DNA of 8,926 nt from an uncultured Methanosarcinales archaeon (GTDB lineage: Archaea > Halobacteriota > Methanosarcinia > Methanotrichales > Methanotrichaceae): assembly GCA_937864385.1 (NCBI GenBank), contig CALMJN010000339.1, positions 1 through 8,926 of the forward strand. Direction: 5' to 3'. The notes beneath the pieces are model-generated. The model was not told the origin of the DNA and ran no database searches. It saw only the letters and a program-made list of their open reading frames with translations. Each line of letters starts with the position of its first letter. The first letter of the stretch is position 1. The position numbers were made by a program, and so were the translations under genes. Shown piece by piece: positions 5,749 through 8,926 of the stretch.

Positions 5749-6741
5749 ATGAGAAGTTTTTTAGGCATTTGCCTGGCATTGCTGTCGCTGATAGCGCTGT
5801 CAGGGCTGTCCTGGGCTGGGAGCTTCGACTTCAATCCCGGCCAGGAGCCGTTACGGCACAAGCATGAGATGAATGACGATGTAAGCGGACAGGGATTTAT
5901 GAAGGAATATCGGAAGATCAACACCAACAACCTCTCCCTGCTGGAGTACTCCCATGGCAGCGGGAGCATCGATCAGGCCGGAATATTGAATTCCGAACAG
6001 AAATCAACACATATAGTCAACAATTTTTATTATCTGGATGACGACGGACAATGGCAGAAGAAATGCAGAGGCGCTAGCAGCGTCATCAATTATACCCGCC
6101 AGTATGACAATATCCAGTCTCCAACTGCCTTCGCCTACGGAACCGGCTGGTACGCATCTCATCCCATAGGCTACAATTCCCTTCTCAAGGATAAGACTCT
6201 GGCCAGGAGCTATCAGGAAGCGGCGTCGATGCACCGGCAGGTGGAGTATGCCCGGGGCCTCAAGGGCGACATCGCTGTGGACATAAATTGCACCGGGCCC
6301 ACGGCCACGGCTAACGGCATTGGGTCTCTCGAAATGAGAATAGACGATGATGTCACACAGGGCACGCTGCATGTAGGTGAGTTGATATTCAACCCGAAAT
6401 TGCTGAAGTTCTCATGCGCAAATACCACTGCATTCGGTCACATGAATGCCTGGAAGGACCCCCTAATTGAGATCGACGATGATTACATCGGAGACTTCAA
6501 GGCACAAAGGACTCTGAAACTGGAAGCCAAAAAATTCACCGAGATGTGGGGCGAGGACTGGCTTCCATGCTGCAGCGGGGGGTTCTTCGATCTGCCCTCC
6601 TGGAATTTCGATAAGCAGTATGCCGGCCAGAAGGGCATCTTTGACTGCACCTGTCGCAACATATCACTGTCCACCATGAAGCCCAATTGGAACGGAACAG
6701 CGGCTCAATTTCCTACCGAGGACAACAGGCTGAAGCCTTGA
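5749..6741 (+). CDS. Secreted protein of unknown function with signal peptide
   Basis: I do not recognise a named domain in this 330-residue protein. Residues 1-23 form a classical signal peptide (hydrophobic core LALLSLIALSGL, likely cut after SWA at 23). There is no C-terminal membrane anchor, so the mature protein is probably released or surface-associated. It has six N-x-S/T sequons (N61, N114, N180, N225, N304, N315). Seven mature cysteines (106, 181, 223, 274, 275, 300, 302) include a CC pair and a CxC pair that could form disulfides or bind metal. The middle part SYQEAASMHRQVEYARGLKG (154-173) looks helical, and the flanks look beta-rich. It resembles the large families of uncharacterised exported proteins of Methanosarcinales. 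Its place between the control region and the CobN-like gene hints at a shared job. Confidence 0.88.
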   Translation: MRSFLGICLALLSLIALSGLSWAGSFDFNPGQEPLRHKHEMNDDVSGQGFMKEYRKINTNNLSLLEYSHGSGSIDQAGILNSEQKSTHIVNNFYYLDDDGQWQKKCRGASSVINYTRQYDNIQSPTAFAYGTGWYASHPIGYNSLLKDKTLARSYQEAASMHRQVEYARGLKGDIAVDINCTGPTATANGIGSLEMRIDDDVTQGTLHVGELIFNPKLLKFSCANTTAFGHMNAWKDPLIEIDDDYIGDFKAQRTLKLEAKKFTEMWGEDWLPCCSGGFFDLPSWNFDKQYAGQKGIFDCTCRNISLSTMKPNWNGTAAQFPTEDNRLKP

Positions 6742-6776
6742 GTGGTTCTCTGATAAAATCCGGATAAATCCCTCGA

Positions 6777-6783
6777 TTTTTTT
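6777..6783 (+). terminator. T-run, possible archaeal terminator
   Basis: Seven consecutive T residues lie 36 bases after the stop of the secreted-protein gene, which fits simple archaeal T-tract termination. No strong stem precedes it, and readthrough into the next genes is quite possible. Just upstream, GATAAAATCC (6752-6761) is followed by the near copy GATAAATCC (6763-6771), which might contain a promoter element for the next gene. Confidence 0.35.
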
Positions 6784-6793
6784 AAGATTCCAA

Positions 6794-6798
6794 AGGAG
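6794..6798 (+). promoter_or_regulatory. Strong Shine-Dalgarno before the 47-codon ORF
   Basis: AGGAG within AAAGGAGAAG ends nine bases before the ATG at 6808. It is among the best ribosome sites in the window, although no long frame follows. This makes the 47-codon ORF worth taking seriously. Confidence 0.55.
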
Positions 6799-6807
6799 AA
6801 GATAAAA

Positions 6808-6951
6808 ATGAGAAATGAGGCACAACGAAGGAGAATAGAAAACGAAGCGCCATTCGACCTTGATGTCCGGAGCGATTCGACAGCGAATCCTTGTCCCGCA
6901 GTGGCCGGCGGAAATGTTTTCTGCATCTGGCCGGGGGAGCGGTACCCATGA
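6808..6951 (+). CDS. Candidate leader ORF, 47 residues, overlapping the propeller-CobN gene
   Basis: An ATG at 6808 with a strong Shine-Dalgarno opens a 47-codon frame. Its TGA (6949-6951) overlaps the ATG of the large exported protein as ATGA. The predicted peptide starts MRNEAQRRRIENEAPFDLDV. It is hydrophilic, has cysteines at 29 and 39, and ends in WPGERYP. It has no signal peptide or membrane segment and I do not recognise it. The arrangement suggests translational coupling, so its main effect may be to control expression of the large gene. A downstream GGAG at 6936-6939 gives the large gene its own possible ribosome site, so coupling may be partial. It could also be a chance frame in a 5' leader. 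Confidence 0.45.
   Translation: MRNEAQRRRIENEAPFDLDVRSDSTANPCPAVAGGNVFCIWPGERYP
6936..6939 (+). promoter_or_regulatory. Ribosome binding site of the propeller-CobN gene
   Basis: GGAG within GGGGGAG lies eight bases before the ATG at 6948. It supports that start over possible upstream in-frame non-ATG codons, as does the signal peptide that begins there. Confidence 0.55.
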
Positions 6952-8926
6952 GATCGGCAATTCAAACCAGGCTGAGACACTTTTGCATTGCGGCCATATT
7001 TCTGCTCCTCCTTGCCGCTTCAGCCAGCGCGGACTATGTCACTTTCCAGGGCGACAGTCAGAGAACCGGCAACCTGACCGGCACAGGTCCCCAGCAGCCC
7101 AACCTTCTCTGGAGCGCAAGCCTTACCGGCCACGGCATTATCAGCGCCGCACCAGCCATCTCCGGGGAGAGGTTGTACGTCCCCAACTGGCCGGATATGA
7201 CCTTCAAAGGAGAGCTGGGTCTGGCCTGCCTGGATAGGGCCGACGGCAAATTGATCTGGATCAATCCTCTTGGGGGCAAGGGAGGAGCCTCGAGCCCGGC
7301 CCTGGAAGAAGGCCGGGTATATGTGGGCACTCTGACCGGCGATATTTTCTGCATAGATGCCGGGACTGGCCAGACGGTCTGGAACAGGAGCATAGACAAG
7401 GACCCCCAATGGTGGGGGGTGGCCTCATCGCCACTCATCAATGAGGGCATGCTCTACATCATGAGCTTCTCCGATGGCGCCCTTCATGCCCTGAGCCTGG
7501 ATGGGCAGGAGCTATGGAACCGGTCCACCGGAGAGGTGAGCCCCTATCTCTCGGCAGCTGCCTGGGAGGGCAGGCTCTATCTTCCGGGAGGCGATCCGGC
7601 CCTCTACTGCCTGAATGCCTCGACGGGAGAGCTGCTCTGGAAGAGGGATACGCCTTCCCAGATCACTGCCACGCCCACGGTAGGGGATAAGATGGTATTT
7701 GTTGCAGCCAAAGAGGCCATTCTCGCCCTGGATACCGAGAGTGGAGAGCCGATCTGGAGCGCGGATATCAACGGATCGATCTCCTCTCCCGCTTTATCCT
7801 CCGGCCAGCTCTATGTGGGATCGGATGATAAACCCAGGGGCCATCTGAGCTGCTTTGACGCCGAAAACGGCTCCTTGCGCTGGAGGACGGAGGTAAACGG
7901 CCCGGTCAAGTCCTCACCGCTGGTGCTGGATGGACTGGTCTATCTCGGGACCAACTGCGAGGATGGTGCAATTTATGCCCTTCACTGCGGCAACGGATCT
8001 GTGGCCTGGTCTTATCCCGTGGATGCCTTTATCATGTCCACTGCCTCGGCCTCAGACGGCGTGGTTTACATGGGAGCCGATGACGGGCGGCTTTACGCCT
8101 TCGGCTCCCGAGCCGAGGGGCTCTTGTGGGAGGGTGAGGTCTTGCTGGAGGAGGAAAGCCTGAATCTCACCGCCAGCAGCGGCAGGAGCTACCAGGTTAA
8201 TGGCAGCACTGCTCTGGGAGCACTGGCCAAGGCCTGCGAGAAGAGCGGCTATCACCTGCGCGTCAACGACTCCCTCTACAGCCTTTACGGCCTGCAGATC
8301 GATTCCCTGGGCGACTTTGAATCTGCCGGGGAGAGCTCCTGGAGATTCTGGATAAACTATCCTCAGGAGGCTATGCCTGCCCTGGGGCCGGACATCGCCG
8401 ATCTGCGAGACGGGGATGATGTGGTATTCTATTTCGGTGACCGAAGGGCGAGGCCCGAGGACTCGCCCCGTCTGGAGATCGCCGCTCGGGTCCTGCTGAA
8501 AAGGCCCGAAGCTCTTTTTTTAACCGTCGGGAGCCACCCTCAGATAAGGGAGGCCTCGCTCAATTCCGATCTCAATGTGACTCTGCTCTCACCTCAAAAT
8601 GCTTCAAATCTCTCATCATATGAACTCATATTCCTGGAGATGATAGGGTCGGAGGCAGCCTCTCTTCTGCAGTCACCGCTAAAAGAAGCAAAGTCAAAAG
8701 GAGTGCCGATAATAATACTCAATTCCGCCGGCTATGAGAGCCTGGGAAATATAAACCTCACCGATCATCCTTTCATCCAGCAGTACTGGGACAACGGCCG
8801 GGCCGAGAACATGAGGCGTCTCATCTCCTATCTGGCCGCCAATTTTTGCGGCCTGAACCTCGATATAAAGGAGCCGCTGCCTGCGCCCAAGGAATATATC
8901 TATCATCCCCATTATCCTGACCTCTT
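6948..8926 (+). CDS. Exported PQQ-like beta-propeller / DUF4430 / CobN-like fusion protein, 3' end outside window
   Basis: The frame is open for 659 codons from ATG 6948 to the right edge, with no stop. Residues 1-28 are a signal peptide (likely cut after ASASA). Residues 30-394 hold eight PQQ-propeller motifs of the type LYxLDxxTGxxxW, each ending in Trp (W104, 145, 190, 231, 270, 312, 354, 394), so an eight-bladed propeller is likely. Residues about 400-515 match DUF4430, the transcobalamin C-terminal-like domain (GALAKACEKSGY, SLGDFESAGESSWRFWIN, LRDGDDVVFYFGD). From about 521 the sequence resembles the N-terminal part of CobN-type chelatases (VPIIILNSAGYESLGNINLT, HPFIQQYW, ENMRRLISYLA, EYIYHP at 649-654). 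About fourteen N-x-S/T sequons support an outside location. CobN proteins usually have over 1,000 residues, so much of the gene lies beyond the window. It was placed by motif recall; metal and substrate are unknown. Confidence 0.85.
   Translation, partial: MRSAIQTRLRHFCIAAIFLLLLAASASADYVTFQGDSQRTGNLTGTGPQQPNLLWSASLTGHGIISAAPAISGERLYVPNWPDMTFKGELGLACLDRADGKLIWINPLGGKGGASSPALEEGRVYVGTLTGDIFCIDAGTGQTVWNRSIDKDPQWWGVASSPLINEGMLYIMSFSDGALHALSLDGQELWNRSTGEVSPYLSAAAWEGRLYLPGGDPALYCLNASTGELLWKRDTPSQITATPTVGDKMVFVAAKEAILALDTESGEPIWSADINGSISSPALSSGQLYVGSDDKPRGHLSCFDAENGSLRWRTEVNGPVKSSPLVLDGLVYLGTNCEDGAIYALHCGNGSVAWSYPVDAFIMSTASASDGVVYMGADDGRLYAFGSRAEGLLWEGEVLLEEESLNLTASSGRSYQVNGSTALGALAKACEKSGYHLRVNDSLYSLYGLQIDSLGDFESAGESSWRFWINYPQEAMPALGPDIADLRDGDDVVFYFGDRRARPEDSPRLEIAARVLLKRPEALFLTVGSHPQIREASLNSDLNVTLLSPQNASNLSSYELIFLEMIGSEAASLLQSPLKEAKSKGVPIIILNSAGYESLGNINLTDHPFIQQYWDNGRAENMRRLISYLAANFCGLNLDIKEPLPAPKEYIYHPHYPDL

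Noticed and set aside
6860..7237. 125-codon frame overlapping the start of the propeller gene
   Set aside because: The frame at 6948 gives a signal peptide and continuous propeller repeats, while this one gives low-quality Arg/Pro-rich sequence.
7020..7450. Two minus-strand frames under the propeller region
   Set aside because: They are antisense shadows of the repeat-rich propeller coding sequence, with no supporting motifs.

Overview
The window looks like chromosomal DNA of a methanogenic archaeon of the Methanosarcinales. A Methanothrix (Methanosaeta)-like host is my best guess, at moderate confidence. The reasons are the archaeal-type families DUF2149 and DUF2162, secreted proteins rich in N-glycosylation sequons, frequent AGA/AGG/ATA codons in fairly GC-rich DNA, and TATA-like elements with mostly short leaders. 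I could not run a search, so family names rest on motifs read by eye.

Layout: (1) Bases 1-1653, plus strand, form a tight lysine/diaminopimelate operon: the 3' part of dapA, complete dapB, and a 141-residue unknown protein with a Cys/His cluster. The genes are joined by two 4-base ATGA overlaps. (2) Bases 5209-1672, minus strand, hold five genes reading leftward. The first three overlap: a polytopic DUF2162 membrane protein, a MotA/TolQ/ExbB proton-channel protein, and a DUF2149 single-pass protein. After them come a COG1237-type metallo-beta-lactamase-fold protein and a radical SAM protein (COG0731-like), which meets the first operon tail to tail. (3) Bases 5210-5583 are an AT-rich divergent control region with three palindromes, an 11-base direct repeat and a TATA-like box. 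(4) Bases 5584-8926, plus strand, hold a candidate 53-codon ORF, a secreted 330-residue protein, a candidate 47-codon ORF with a strong ribosome binding site, and a long exported protein that runs off the window. That last reading frame is open from 6948 to the end.

The most interesting content is the combination of (2) and (4). The exported protein appears to join an eight-motif PQQ-type beta-propeller, a DUF4430 (transcobalamin C-terminal-like) domain and the start of a CobN-type chelatase. Across the control region are an ExbB-like motor, a single-pass protein with an ExbD-like membrane aspartate, and a multi-pass membrane protein. Together they resemble the CobN-like/ExbB/DUF2149 gene sets of bacterial tetrapyrrole-uptake loci such as hmu. 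My inference is a proton-motive-force-coupled, cell-surface system that captures or demetallates a corrinoid or other metallo-tetrapyrrole in an organism without a TonB-type outer membrane. The substrate is not determined by the sequence.
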